DNA of 20,135 bases from a virus. The notes under the pieces were generated by a model. The model was given only the letters and a program-made list of their open reading frames with translations. It made no database searches and was not told the DNA's origin. The stretch lies in IMG/VR virus record IMGVR_UViG_3300043119_000513, positions 1 through 20,135 of that record; one strand, 5' to 3'. Position numbers and translations under genes: made by a program. Of the stretch, positions 7,521 through 13,969 are shown piece by piece (positions within the stretch are counted from its first letter, which is position 1; each line of letters starts with the position of its first letter).

Positions 7521-7686
7521 CGGGCACCTTGCGGGGCTTGGGGGCGGGCGGGCTGTGCAGGGCCTCGTTCGGCACCCGCAGATGCGTCACGGCCTGAGTG
7601 CCGACGCGGGCGAACCGCACCACGCAGAAGCCGTCACAGACCTGGGTGACCTCACCCTCGGCCAGAACCTTGTCGCCTATGTTCAT
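7507..7686 (-). CDS. Small protein encoded after the portal gene (59 aa)
   Basis: This short gene fills the space between the portal and the 90-residue gene. ATG at 7686 forms an ATGA overlap with the portal stop. The product begins MNIGDKVLAEGEVTQV and continues with CDGFCVVRFARVG and THLRVPNEAL, then a Pro/Lys-rich tail (SPPAPKPRKVPVVAD). The first 40 residues look like a small SH3-like beta-barrel (GDKVLAEGEVTQVCDGFCVVRF). I recognise no named family. The two-sided tight packing (ATGA before, 14-base overlap after) makes it very likely to be translated. Confidence 0.7.
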   Translation of the reverse strand: MNIGDKVLAEGEVTQVCDGFCVVRFARVGTQAVTHLRVPNEALHSPPAPKPRKVPVVAD

Positions 7687-9806
7687 CCGGCTATCCCGCC
7701 CTGATCCGGGCCGTTGATCGAATACGATTGTGCGGCGTTCATGCGGTTGGCCTCGCTTTTCAGGGCGAACTCCATCTGCATTTCCTCACGCTTGAGGTTC
7801 AGTTCCGCGTTGGCCAGTTCACGCTTGAAGGCCAGATCGGCGGCTTGCTCCTCGCGGCGCTGCTGCATTTCCAGCGCGTGTTTCTCGCGGGCCAGTTGGA
7901 GGTCGCCCGCCGCCTTCTGCTCGTCGCGCTGGGCCTGAGCCTGCGCCTTGGCGGATTCCAGTTCGATGCGGGCCTTGGCTTCCTCGACCTTGGGATCGGG
8001 CATCGGAGGCTCTTGCCCCTTCGCCGCCATCCGCTCCATCGCCTCCGGGCTTTCCGGGTCGGTGAAGAACGCGGTCGGGTCTTTGAAGCCGCCCGTCTCG
8101 ATGAGTTTGGCCAACGTGTTGAAATACTGCTTCGGCGTCACCAGCGGGTTATCCGGCCCGACCGTGCTGATGATCATTTCCTGCTTGGCCAGCATCATCG
8201 ACAGAAGCTGGACCTTCTCGGCGTTTGTCCCGCCACCCAGGGCGACGTTGGGCACCACATCCATGTTGACCCGCCACGAACGCGGATCGACCGGCACCCA
8301 CTGGTTCCGCAGCTTCACCATGCGCGATTGACGCTGGTTCTCGGCGGTCAGTTTCAGCAGGCCACGGAACAGTCGGCGCACACCCGAGGCCATCACGCGG
8401 GCGATCAGTTCAATCCGCTCCTGCGAGCGCGAGAACTGCCCGTTCGCAGCCGTGGCCGTGGTGTTCTGCAATGCCTCGGCATCCAGACCCATCGACACCT
8501 TGGACATCCCCGTGCGGTTCTCGCGCAGTTCGTCCATGTAGGTGATCAGCGGGAAGGCAGCCTGCGACGTGTTCGGTGCCGCCGCGAAGAAATAGGCTTC
8601 CGAAGGCGAACCCTCGGCCCGCAGCACCGCACCGACCTCAGTGTTCATGGCGTCTTCGATGTTGCCGCCACGGCCAACGACCGTCCGGGGGAACACCGAC
8701 TGGGCCAGACCGTCAGCCCACGCCCGCAGCGCCTTGGTCTTCGTCCACTGGATGTCGGAAACCTTGTCCGACACCGACTCGCCAAAGAAGCTATGCGGCT
8801 CCGGGTCGCATTGGAGGTCCGTGAAGGGCCGCTCGTCCACCGGCTCGTTGGCCACGATCTTGAACGACGGCCCCAGGGTGCAGATCCGACGCAGTTCGGC
8901 AATGCCGTCGTCGTCGAAGTCCACGTTGATGTAGCTCTCGACATACAGCACCAGCCGGGCGCTATCGTCCGAGGTCGAGCCGCCGATGGTGTCCCGATAC
9001 GGCTGGCGAGCAAGGCGCTCGTCCGAGGTGTCCAGTTCAGAACCGTCCGTCGAACACGACAGCACCAGATCCCGGTCGTAGCCCATCGCCACCAGTTCGG
9101 AGACGCGCTTTTCACAACGGTGGCCGACATAGCCCTCGTCGTCCAGCGTCCGCATCCGGCGACCGATCAGAAGCTCGTCAGGCGGGACCGCAGCGATCCG
9201 CACCCGATCCACCCGCTTCTTGAGCCGCAGAGTGACGTTCAGCCCCTCGTCGCCCTCGGAGGTCTCGACAATCTCGGCCTCAACGGACTTCTGGAGGTCT
9301 TCCAGCAGTTGCGTCAGGGCCATCTCGTCGAGGCCGGTGTATTTCGTGGTCGAGACGGTGAAACTGTCGTCCCACCACCACTTGATGAAGCCGACCTTCT
9401 CCCGGAGCGCGTTCTTGATCGCAGCCAGGAACACCTCGAAGCCGTCGTTATCGACCGTGACGACGTAGTTGATGTAGTCCGTCGCCTGCTCGGCGTTGGC
9501 AACGTCTTCTTCCGACTCCGGGGCGAACTCCACCACGTTCTCGGAGCCGAAGAACACCCGCATCAGGCTCGGCAGGATGGCGTTGATCGTGTCGTGAACG
9601 TCGCGGGACACGATCTGCGACCGGCCCGCCTCCTCGTCGCCGTAGGGACGCCCGAAATAGCGGTCGATGGCCTTGGCGCGTTGAGGCCCGATGTCCGAGT
9701 CGATAAAGCTCGTCGCGTCCTCGATCTCAGAGGAGAGGATGGACGCAAGCGCGGCCTCATCCATCCCGGTCGAGACGGCCTCGTCGTCGTCCTCGGACTC
9801 ATACAT
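7683..9806 (-). CDS. Portal protein (P22 gp1-like, 707 aa)
   Basis: This is the largest gene of the window and encodes a 707-residue protein, close to the 725 residues of P22 portal. Key regions are the N-terminal acidic segment, RYFGRPYGDEEAGRSQIVSR with DTINAILPSLMRVFF (clip/stem start), the segment around VGFIKWWWDDS, IAAVPPDELLIGRR, the Asp-rich VDFDDDGIAELRRIC, DPEPHSFFGESVSDKV, and ENRTGMSKVSMGLDAEALQNT, which I recognise as common to podovirus portals. From about residue 600 to 690 it becomes a long Ala/Glu/Gln/Lys/Arg coiled coil (KVEEAKARIELESAKAQAQ), matching the helical barrel at the portal C-terminus. Twelve copies form the DNA channel at one vertex. It is joined by TAATG to the upstream gene and follows terminase, as expected. 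Confidence 0.92.
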   Translation of the reverse strand: MYESEDDDEAVSTGMDEAALASILSSEIEDATSFIDSDIGPQRAKAIDRYFGRPYGDEEAGRSQIVSRDVHDTINAILPSLMRVFFGSENVVEFAPESEEDVANAEQATDYINYVVTVDNDGFEVFLAAIKNALREKVGFIKWWWDDSFTVSTTKYTGLDEMALTQLLEDLQKSVEAEIVETSEGDEGLNVTLRLKKRVDRVRIAAVPPDELLIGRRMRTLDDEGYVGHRCEKRVSELVAMGYDRDLVLSCSTDGSELDTSDERLARQPYRDTIGGSTSDDSARLVLYVESYINVDFDDDGIAELRRICTLGPSFKIVANEPVDERPFTDLQCDPEPHSFFGESVSDKVSDIQWTKTKALRAWADGLAQSVFPRTVVGRGGNIEDAMNTEVGAVLRAEGSPSEAYFFAAAPNTSQAAFPLITYMDELRENRTGMSKVSMGLDAEALQNTTATAANGQFSRSQERIELIARVMASGVRRLFRGLLKLTAENQRQSRMVKLRNQWVPVDPRSWRVNMDVVPNVALGGGTNAEKVQLLSMMLAKQEMIISTVGPDNPLVTPKQYFNTLAKLIETGGFKDPTAFFTDPESPEAMERMAAKGQEPPMPDPKVEEAKARIELESAKAQAQAQRDEQKAAGDLQLAREKHALEMQQRREEQAADLAFKRELANAELNLKREEMQMEFALKSEANRMNAAQSYSINGPDQGGIAG

Positions 9807-10405
9807 TAGGCGACCTTCACTATCAGAGCCGCCGAGTTGCTGGTCGAGGCGCTGAAACTTGTCGGGGACACACCCGTCAGGTCAGGCCACGTCCCGAAAG
9901 CCTGCGTATAGGTCAGGTTCGCACCGCCGAGGTTGCCAGCGACAGCCAGCGCGAGAGTCGGGGAGCCGAGGACGTTTGCCCCTAGCGCGCCTGCCGGGTT
10001 TGGGCCGAGGAAGATGGACGACGCACCCGACGCATCCACGTTCACGGCCTGCCAATAGGTGCCAGCAGGCAGGGTCACGTCAGCGCCGGTGATGTCTGCG
10101 CTAAACCGGCCCGCCGTCGTGGTCGAGATGCTGCCAATCGAGGCGAGAACAGCGCCCGGCGTGTTGGTCGCCGGATTGTTGGCATAGATCGCCAGTTGGA
10201 ACAGGCCCGAAGCCGAACCAATAGCGAGCGCCGCGCCAAGCTCGGAAATCTTCATCGGGCGAAGAACCTCAAACGGCGAGGCGCGGATGAGGCCAGCCGT
10301 CGTCGCCGTGCCCTGGGTCACGCCACCGCAGCGCACCAGCACATAATTGCCGACGATGGGCGCGGCAGGAACAAACGCGGGCGGGGGCGTATAGGCCGGA
10401 ACCAT
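9806..10405 (-). CDS. Beta-sandwich-like virion protein between terminase and portal (199 aa)
   Basis: The protein starts MVPAYTPPPAFVPAAP, a Pro/Ala tether, and continues in a Gly/Ala/Thr/Ser-rich domain of alternating strands: LRPMKISELGAALAIG, LFQLAIYANNPATNTPGAVL, then a segment with ADVTLPAGTYWQAVNV, and TYTQAFGTWPDLTGVSPTSF. The order 'MK..ELG......G....AIY.N....PGA.LA..G....T.......T..LPAGTYW.AV' is one I have seen in domains attached to phage head or tail fibres, fitting a jelly-roll or lectin-like surface protein. A Pro-rich N-terminus plus beta domain suggests a capsid or tail decoration, perhaps binding cells. No catalytic residues are apparent. Placement before the portal rather than with the fibre genes is unusual and may mark a moron-like insertion. 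Confidence 0.8.
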   Translation of the reverse strand: MVPAYTPPPAFVPAAPIVGNYVLVRCGGVTQGTATTAGLIRASPFEVLRPMKISELGAALAIGSASGLFQLAIYANNPATNTPGAVLASIGSISTTTAGRFSADITGADVTLPAGTYWQAVNVDASGASSIFLGPNPAGALGANVLGSPTLALAVAGNLGGANLTYTQAFGTWPDLTGVSPTSFSASTSNSAALIVKVA

Positions 10406-10407
10406 CG

Positions 10408-10692
10408 TCAGGCTCCGATCACATAAACAACGTCACCCGCCGTGCCGATGATGAAAGCCGCCTGCACCAGATTAACCGGCAGGCTCAACGATGCTCCAGC
10501 AGGCAAGGCCCAGCCGTTGCCGGTGCCGTCGTCGGTTGCCGTGACGGTCGAGCCGCCAATGAACACCTTGCCAACGTTCGTATCCTTGGCGCGAATGGTC
10601 ACGCCCGAGCCGATTTGCCCACCAGCAGCGAGCGCGACAGCCGAAGCGGTGACGACCTGTTGGTCGGCATAAATGGCGTCGGTGAATGCCAT
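10408..10692 (-). CDS. Small beta-rich virion protein (94 aa)
   Basis: ATG at 10692 overlaps the TGA of the terminase gene by one base. The sequence MAFTDAIYADQQVVTASAVAL is followed by strand-forming segments GVTIRAKDTNVGKVFIGGST, TVTATDDGTGNGWALPAGAS and LSLPVNLVQAAFIIGTAG, ending DVVYVIGA. The pattern (small residues, V.I.A.....KV.IG.STV..., LPAG.S..LPV.L...FI.G.....V.Y...) is what I know from small phage surface domains that form trimers on capsids or on fibre heads. The domain style resembles that of the next gene, and the two could work together. I assign a structural role with moderate confidence and no exact identity. Confidence 0.78.
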   Translation of the reverse strand: MAFTDAIYADQQVVTASAVALAAGGQIGSGVTIRAKDTNVGKVFIGGSTVTATDDGTGNGWALPAGASLSLPVNLVQAAFIIGTAGDVVYVIGA

Positions 10693-11966
10693 CAGGACAC
10701 CCCTTTGATGTTGCGTTTGATCGGAGCCAAGGAGCGCGGCTCCTCATACGTCGAGGCCATCAGGCCGAAGCTGTCCGCGCCGTGCGAGGACCAGTCGTGG
10801 TTCGGACCCAGCCCAATCCCTCGGGCGTCGTCCTTCTTTTCGTGATAGGCACCCAGCGCGTCGATCCCAGGCTGCGTTGTCGCCTGATTGAACCAGATGC
10901 GCGGGAACCAACGCCGAGCCGCCTCAATCCGCTGAGAGGCAGCCCCACGGCCCTGATTGGGAACAACCGTCACCGAGAAACCCGCCGCTCTCAGCGCGCC
11001 CTCGTATGAGGCGTCAAACACCTTGTCATGAGCCGCGCCGTCGTGGGGCAGGAAGCACTCGGCCTTGCCGTATCCCGATGCCCGCAGCCAGTTGATGTGC
11101 GTGGCGAGGTCTTGGCCCTGCGCCTCGTAGTAGGCCAGCACCTTGATCTTCTCGCCGATGAACTGGCAGACCCAGATCGTCGTTGCGTCGGCCTTGGCAC
11201 CCGTGCCGCCGATGTCCCAAAACGCCCGGTAGGCCATCAAGGGATCGGCTGAAATCTCTCCGATGCGGCCCTGCGCCTTCGCGGCAGTCAGGTGGGCCGC
11301 GTAGTAAGCGCCCTCGGTGATGGCCTCATAGCCACCTTCCCAGATATGCTCGTATTGGTCCGGCTTCATCCGAAGGTCGTCCAGACGCTCTTGCTCCAGC
11401 TCTGCCGGGAACCACGGATTGTCGGACCAGTTGGCCCGGACCACCACGGCCCCGGTCGGCGTGTCGTCGCCCCGCAGCATCTTGTCCACCGGGTCAGACT
11501 TGCGGCGCGGGTTCCATGAGAACCACAGTTCCGACCCCGGCTTGCGGATGGTCGGGCGCAGCAGCGTCAGGGACCGGGCTGAGAGCGTCTGGGCCTCCTC
11601 GACCCACGCCACGTCGAACCCCTCCAGCGACTTCACCGAGTCTGCCGTGTGGTCCTGCATACCCTGATAGACGATTATCCCACCGCCCGGCGTCACTGTG
11701 ACCGCCTTCTGGCAGTCGAACACCGAGCCGACGCCGTGGGCCGCGATCTTGTCCTCGATCAGCCGCTTGGCCGACTGGTTCAGATCCTTTTGCACCTCCC
11801 GGATGCACACGCCCCGGAACCCCGGCTGCGTCAGCGCCGCCTCGACCATGAGGTCAGCGAAGAAGTGCGACTTGCCAGAACCCCGCCCGCCCCATGCACC
11901 CTTGTATCGCGTCGGGTGCAGCAGCGGCTCGAACACCGCCGCCGTGGGCAGTTCAAGCTCCGACAA
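10692..11966 (-). CDS. terL: Terminase large subunit (424 aa)
   Basis: This is the packaging motor ATPase and nuclease. I start it at TTG 11966 (MSELELPTAAVFEP), with GAGG four bases upstream; TTG 11978, 12 bases earlier, is an alternative without a good ribosome binding site. Walker A is GGRGSGKS (residues 26-33), Walker B FDVAWVEEA (117-125), and the coupling motif is near ELWFSWNP (146-153). The nuclease half has FWDIG (Asp251), PHDG (Asp309) and NHDWSSHGADSFG (Asp398), the expected acidic residues of the RNase H-like fold. Length is normal for a TerL of this type. It lies directly after TerS with a short overlap and is followed by structural genes. Confidence 0.94.
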   Translation of the reverse strand: MSELELPTAAVFEPLLHPTRYKGAWGGRGSGKSHFFADLMVEAALTQPGFRGVCIREVQKDLNQSAKRLIEDKIAAHGVGSVFDCQKAVTVTPGGGIIVYQGMQDHTADSVKSLEGFDVAWVEEAQTLSARSLTLLRPTIRKPGSELWFSWNPRRKSDPVDKMLRGDDTPTGAVVVRANWSDNPWFPAELEQERLDDLRMKPDQYEHIWEGGYEAITEGAYYAAHLTAAKAQGRIGEISADPLMAYRAFWDIGGTGAKADATTIWVCQFIGEKIKVLAYYEAQGQDLATHINWLRASGYGKAECFLPHDGAAHDKVFDASYEGALRAAGFSVTVVPNQGRGAASQRIEAARRWFPRIWFNQATTQPGIDALGAYHEKKDDARGIGLGPNHDWSSHGADSFGLMASTYEEPRSLAPIKRNIKGVS

Positions 11967-12339
11967 TGCGCCTCGCAATGCCGGTGAACGCCAGCGCCCC
12001 GTCGATCTGGGACTTATCGACCACCAGCCCGTTGAGCTTGCAGGCGTCCATGACCGATGCGCGAGAGGCTTGCAGGCCGGATGCGTCCCCGATCTGCTCG
12101 CCCTTTTCAGCCAGGCGCAGCAGATGCTCGGTGGCCGAGGCGATGGTCAGGCCGACCTTTGCAGCCGCCTTTTCCTGTATCTCGGCGACCCTTGCCCGGA
12201 CCTTTTCATTACTTGTCAGTCTGGATGCGTTCGGCTCGCTTGCGGCGTAACCGGCATCGACATACGCCTCGGCTTGGCTTTTGCCTTTGGCGAGTTCCTG
12301 GGCGAAGCGTTCGTGCTTCGGATTGGTGAGTGCTGGCAT
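11953..12339 (-). CDS. terS: Terminase small subunit (128 aa)
   Basis: The ATG at 12339 gives MPALTNPKHERFAQELAKG. An upstream in-frame extension to 12429 looks like non-coding leader translated by chance, so I reject it. The N-terminal helix-turn-helix contains NPKHERFAQELAKGKSQAEAYVDAGY and NASRLTSNEKVRARVAEIQE, the DNA-binding module of many TerS proteins, followed by a helical oligomerisation region (ASATEHLLRLAEKGEQIG) and a C-terminal tail. TerS binds the packaging-initiation site, which often lies in or next to its own gene. It ends inside the start of TerL. The ribosome binding site is weak. Confidence 0.9.
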   Translation of the reverse strand: MPALTNPKHERFAQELAKGKSQAEAYVDAGYAASEPNASRLTSNEKVRARVAEIQEKAAAKVGLTIASATEHLLRLAEKGEQIGDASGLQASRASVMDACKLNGLVVDKSQIDGALAFTGIARRIVGA

Positions 12340-12536
12340 TGTGTCCGGTCGTAGGTGACCGCTCCCGTCGTCAGACCCTTTCGGGCGTCCTGACTGAATG
12401 TGGTCCGAGCGTTCCCGCCTTGCCTGCAATCATCCGCCCCGGAGGACGCCGCGCCACAGTTGGCTTTTCGCCATAAGGTCGGGTGGTGTCTGCCCCGCTC
12501 GGGGTGGGTCCAGCGAAAGGAAGGCGCGGATGAAAC
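12340..12536 (-). other. 197-base spacer upstream of terS, with a GNRA-type hairpin
   Basis: No convincing gene fits between terS and the 131-residue gene. The minus strand carries an imperfect hairpin at 12370-12394: GTCAG pairs with CTGAC, then an inner CCC-GAAA-GGG closes a GNRA tetraloop, with a small bulge. A short GC palindrome (CCCCGAGCGGGG) and a distant 7-base complementary pair (CATCCGC / GCGGATG) are also present. None has a T-run, so these are not intrinsic terminators. Phage packaging sites often lie beside terS, so this is a reasonable place to look for a pac or cos site; nothing in the sequence proves it. Confidence 0.4.
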
Positions 12537-12932
12537 TTAGGGCACGTCGATGATGTTGACGTGCAGAACGATCTCGCCGTCCTGCGAGGCAGCGGTGCCG
12601 CCCGAACTGGCAACGGTGAAGTGGACAGTGGCCGGCGCAGCCAGAGCGGCGCGGCGCATGGCATACAGGACGGTCAGGGCCGAGTAGCCCTGGGCCTTCA
12701 GATCCACGTCCGCGACATACTGCTGGCCGTTCGCAGCCGAGCCGAGGCGCAGATTGGTGTTGGTCGGGGTGCCGGGGATGGCAACCGGGGTGTCGCGGTC
12801 GATCCCCTCGACGATAGCGCCGAACGGAAGCTCGAACGTCCCGGCAGCAGCACCGTCAACGATGGTGATCGGGACGCGGATGGTCTGACGGAGGAAGCCG
12901 TTGCCCTCCAGCTTTTGACGCACGTTGGCCAT
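12537..12932 (-). CDS. Beta-rich phage protein, possible virion decoration (131 aa)
   Basis: ATG at 12932 has a very strong ribosome binding site (AGGAGG, five bases away). The protein begins MANVRQKLEGNGFLRQTIRV and then alternates strands and turns: PITIVDGAAAGTFELPFG, TNTNLRLGSAANGQQYVADV, TVLYAMRRAALAAPATVHF, ending IVLHVNIIDVP. It looks like a compact all-beta domain without catalytic motifs. Being placed before the terminase genes, with the best translation signal of the late region, suggests an abundant product such as a decoration or head-fibre protein; that is inference. The region downstream (12340-12536) appears non-coding. Confidence 0.78.
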   Translation of the reverse strand: MANVRQKLEGNGFLRQTIRVPITIVDGAAAGTFELPFGAIVEGIDRDTPVAIPGTPTNTNLRLGSAANGQQYVADVDLKAQGYSALTVLYAMRRAALAAPATVHFTVASSGGTAASQDGEIVLHVNIIDVP

Positions 12933-12959
12933 CTGGGCCTCCTGATGGGTTGTGGGTGG

Positions 12960-13160
12960 TCAGGCTTTCGGCCTGTGGAAACCGATGGTCGGGCGGTTCG
13001 TCGCCCTCATGGCGTGATGCGCGGCCTCACTCACCGAGCGGAACCGGGGAGCCTCATCGCTCATGTCGTAAGCCGCACCCATGACGTAGTGCGGAGCATC
13101 GTCCTCATACCAGTCGTCGCAGGAGCGGGTCGGCTTGACCGCAGGACGCCTGACCTTCAC
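12960..13160 (-). CDS. Small protein at the start of the late operon (66 aa)
   Basis: The frame is open further upstream, but the upstream part is Pro/His/Gly-rich and lies over a structured leader. I therefore start at GTG 13160 (MKVRRPAVKPTRS), which has AGGAG eight bases upstream. The protein is basic at the N-terminus, acidic in the middle (CDDWYEDDAPHYVMGAAYDMSDEAPRF split by turns) and ends with a helix (RSVSEAAHHAMRATN) and basic tail. I recognise no family. It is the first gene behind the promoter at 13321-13349 and lies 27 bases from the next gene. Confidence 0.6.
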   Translation of the reverse strand: MKVRRPAVKPTRSCDDWYEDDAPHYVMGAAYDMSDEAPRFRSVSEAAHHAMRATNRPTIGFHRPKA

Positions 13161-13320
13161 CGGGGACGCTCCTGATATGGGTATCCACGCCTCACCGCCT
13201 CTGAGCGCAGTAGTGCCTACGGGCTTGCCGTGGCCATGAGGAGCGTTGTGCGGGGGCGTGGATGCTGGATGGCCGCGAGGGGCCAATGCCTGAGCGGCGC
13301 AAAGCGCCTCAATACGGATT
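13161..13320 (-). promoter_or_regulatory. Long structured 5' leader of the late operon
   Basis: About 150 bases separate the predicted transcription start (near 13314) from the first start codon. On the minus strand a 3-base-loop hairpin (GGCGC-TTT-GCGCC, 13296-13308) is followed by a 77-base segment (13185-13261) closed by a perfect 7-bp helix (CCACGCC / GGCGTGG). It ends about a dozen bases before the AGGAG at 13169-13173. I compared the 77-base segment with a tRNA and found no T-arm or D-arm pattern. The structure could control translation or transcription of the first late gene, or may be a by-product of high GC content. Confidence 0.35.
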
Positions 13321-13349
13321 ACCCTGCCCCAGACTTAATCGCGGGTCAA
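13321..13349 (-). promoter_or_regulatory. Predicted sigma70-type promoter of the late operon
   Basis: On the minus strand TTGACC (13349-13344) is followed after exactly 17 bases by CAGGGT (13326-13321). The -35 box matches five of six consensus bases; the -10 box keeps the two most conserved positions (A2 and T6). It lies in a non-coding gap between the early and late leftward genes, just upstream of the first small late gene. No other promoter of similar quality is seen before terminase. Confidence 0.5.
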
Positions 13350-13350
13350 G

Positions 13351-13379
13351 GGGTGGTGCGAACATTTCCGCAACCACCC
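13351..13379 (-). promoter_or_regulatory. Hairpin abutting the late promoter
   Basis: On the minus strand GGGTGG-T-TGCG pairs with CGCA-CCACCC around an 8-base loop, giving a 10-bp stem with a one-base bulge. It starts 13 bases after the stop of the 188-residue gene and ends one base before the TTGACC of the late promoter. No T-run follows, so it is not a normal intrinsic terminator; it may act as a pause or attenuation site, or as a binding site for a late regulator. Confidence 0.5.
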
Positions 13380-13391
13380 AACATCTAGCGA

Positions 13392-13958
13392 TTACGCCGC
13401 CATCCTCCGCTCGCGCCGCTCTCTCACCAGCCGGTTGATGTTGGTCTGCACCCAGCGCAGTTGGCCACACGCCATCCGCACCGCCGCGCCCTGCGCCACC
13501 GGGTTGGTCTCTCCGGTGCAACGCTCGACAATCGGACGCCAGCGGGTCAGCAGGGCTTGATCCGGCTTCAGGAGGTCGAACAGCATCCGGGTCAGGTTCG
13601 GCGGCAGGGCCTCGGTGGCCGTCACCAGATACAGGTCCGCGTCGATCATGGTCTGTGACACGTTCTGCCCTGGTGCGCCCTCTGCCGATCCCCGAATGTA
13701 GTCCGGGCGACGGTCGGAGCCGTTCTCGCCGGACGCCGTGCGGATCAGTTCCTCCAGCCATTGCACCGCCGCTTGATCGTCTGGCCGGCCCTTCAGCAGC
13801 AGGGTGAAGCAGTCGGGGCGATAGCGGGCGAGGATTTCCTCGTTCTTCGGATCTACGTTCACCGCAATCCCCCGGCTTTCGAGTTCGCGGCGCTCTGCCC
13901 GGCGCTCGACAATCGAGGCCATGTCCTGCGGGGCGGTGGGCTTCTTGCGGCGGGCCAT
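13392..13958 (-). CDS. Unknown phage protein at the early/late boundary (188 aa)
   Basis: ATG at 13958 has the site AAAGGA six bases upstream, a better start than the TTG 15 bases earlier. The N-terminus is very basic (MARRKKPTAP), followed by a charged helix (MASIVERRAERRELESRG), then segments around DPKNEEILARYRPDCFTLLL, GAPGQNVSQTMIDADLYLV, LFDLLKPDQALLTRWRPIVE, and a basic helix at the end (INRLVRERRERRM). I recognise no family. The predominantly helical, basic, possibly DNA- or RNA-binding character and its position as the last early gene, just before the late promoter, resemble the location of lambda Q-type late regulators. That is a positional hypothesis; there is no motif that proves it. 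Confidence 0.75.
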   Translation of the reverse strand: MARRKKPTAPQDMASIVERRAERRELESRGIAVNVDPKNEEILARYRPDCFTLLLKGRPDDQAAVQWLEELIRTASGENGSDRRPDYIRGSAEGAPGQNVSQTMIDADLYLVTATEALPPNLTRMLFDLLKPDQALLTRWRPIVERCTGETNPVAQGAAVRMACGQLRWVQTNINRLVRERRERRMAA

Positions 13959-13969
13959 GCTGTGTCCTT

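Noticed and set aside
7728-9809. 693-codon + strand frame opposite the portal gene
   Set aside because: Portal on the minus strand has clear family motifs; the + frame mirrors it codon by codon and reads as His/Arg/Leu-rich noise.
12340-12429. N-terminal extension of TerS
   Set aside because: The extra 30 residues are Arg/Ser/Gly/Asp-rich and lie over a hairpin-containing spacer; the ATG at 12339 starts a normal TerS HTH.
13185-13261. Possible tRNA (77 bases with a 7-bp closing helix)
   Set aside because: Neither strand shows a T-arm with GGTTCRA, a D-arm or an anticodon arm in the right place.
13161-13286. N-terminal extension of the 66-residue late protein
   Set aside because: Pro/His/Gly-rich text that overlaps a predicted leader structure; the GTG at 13160 has a proper AGGAG.
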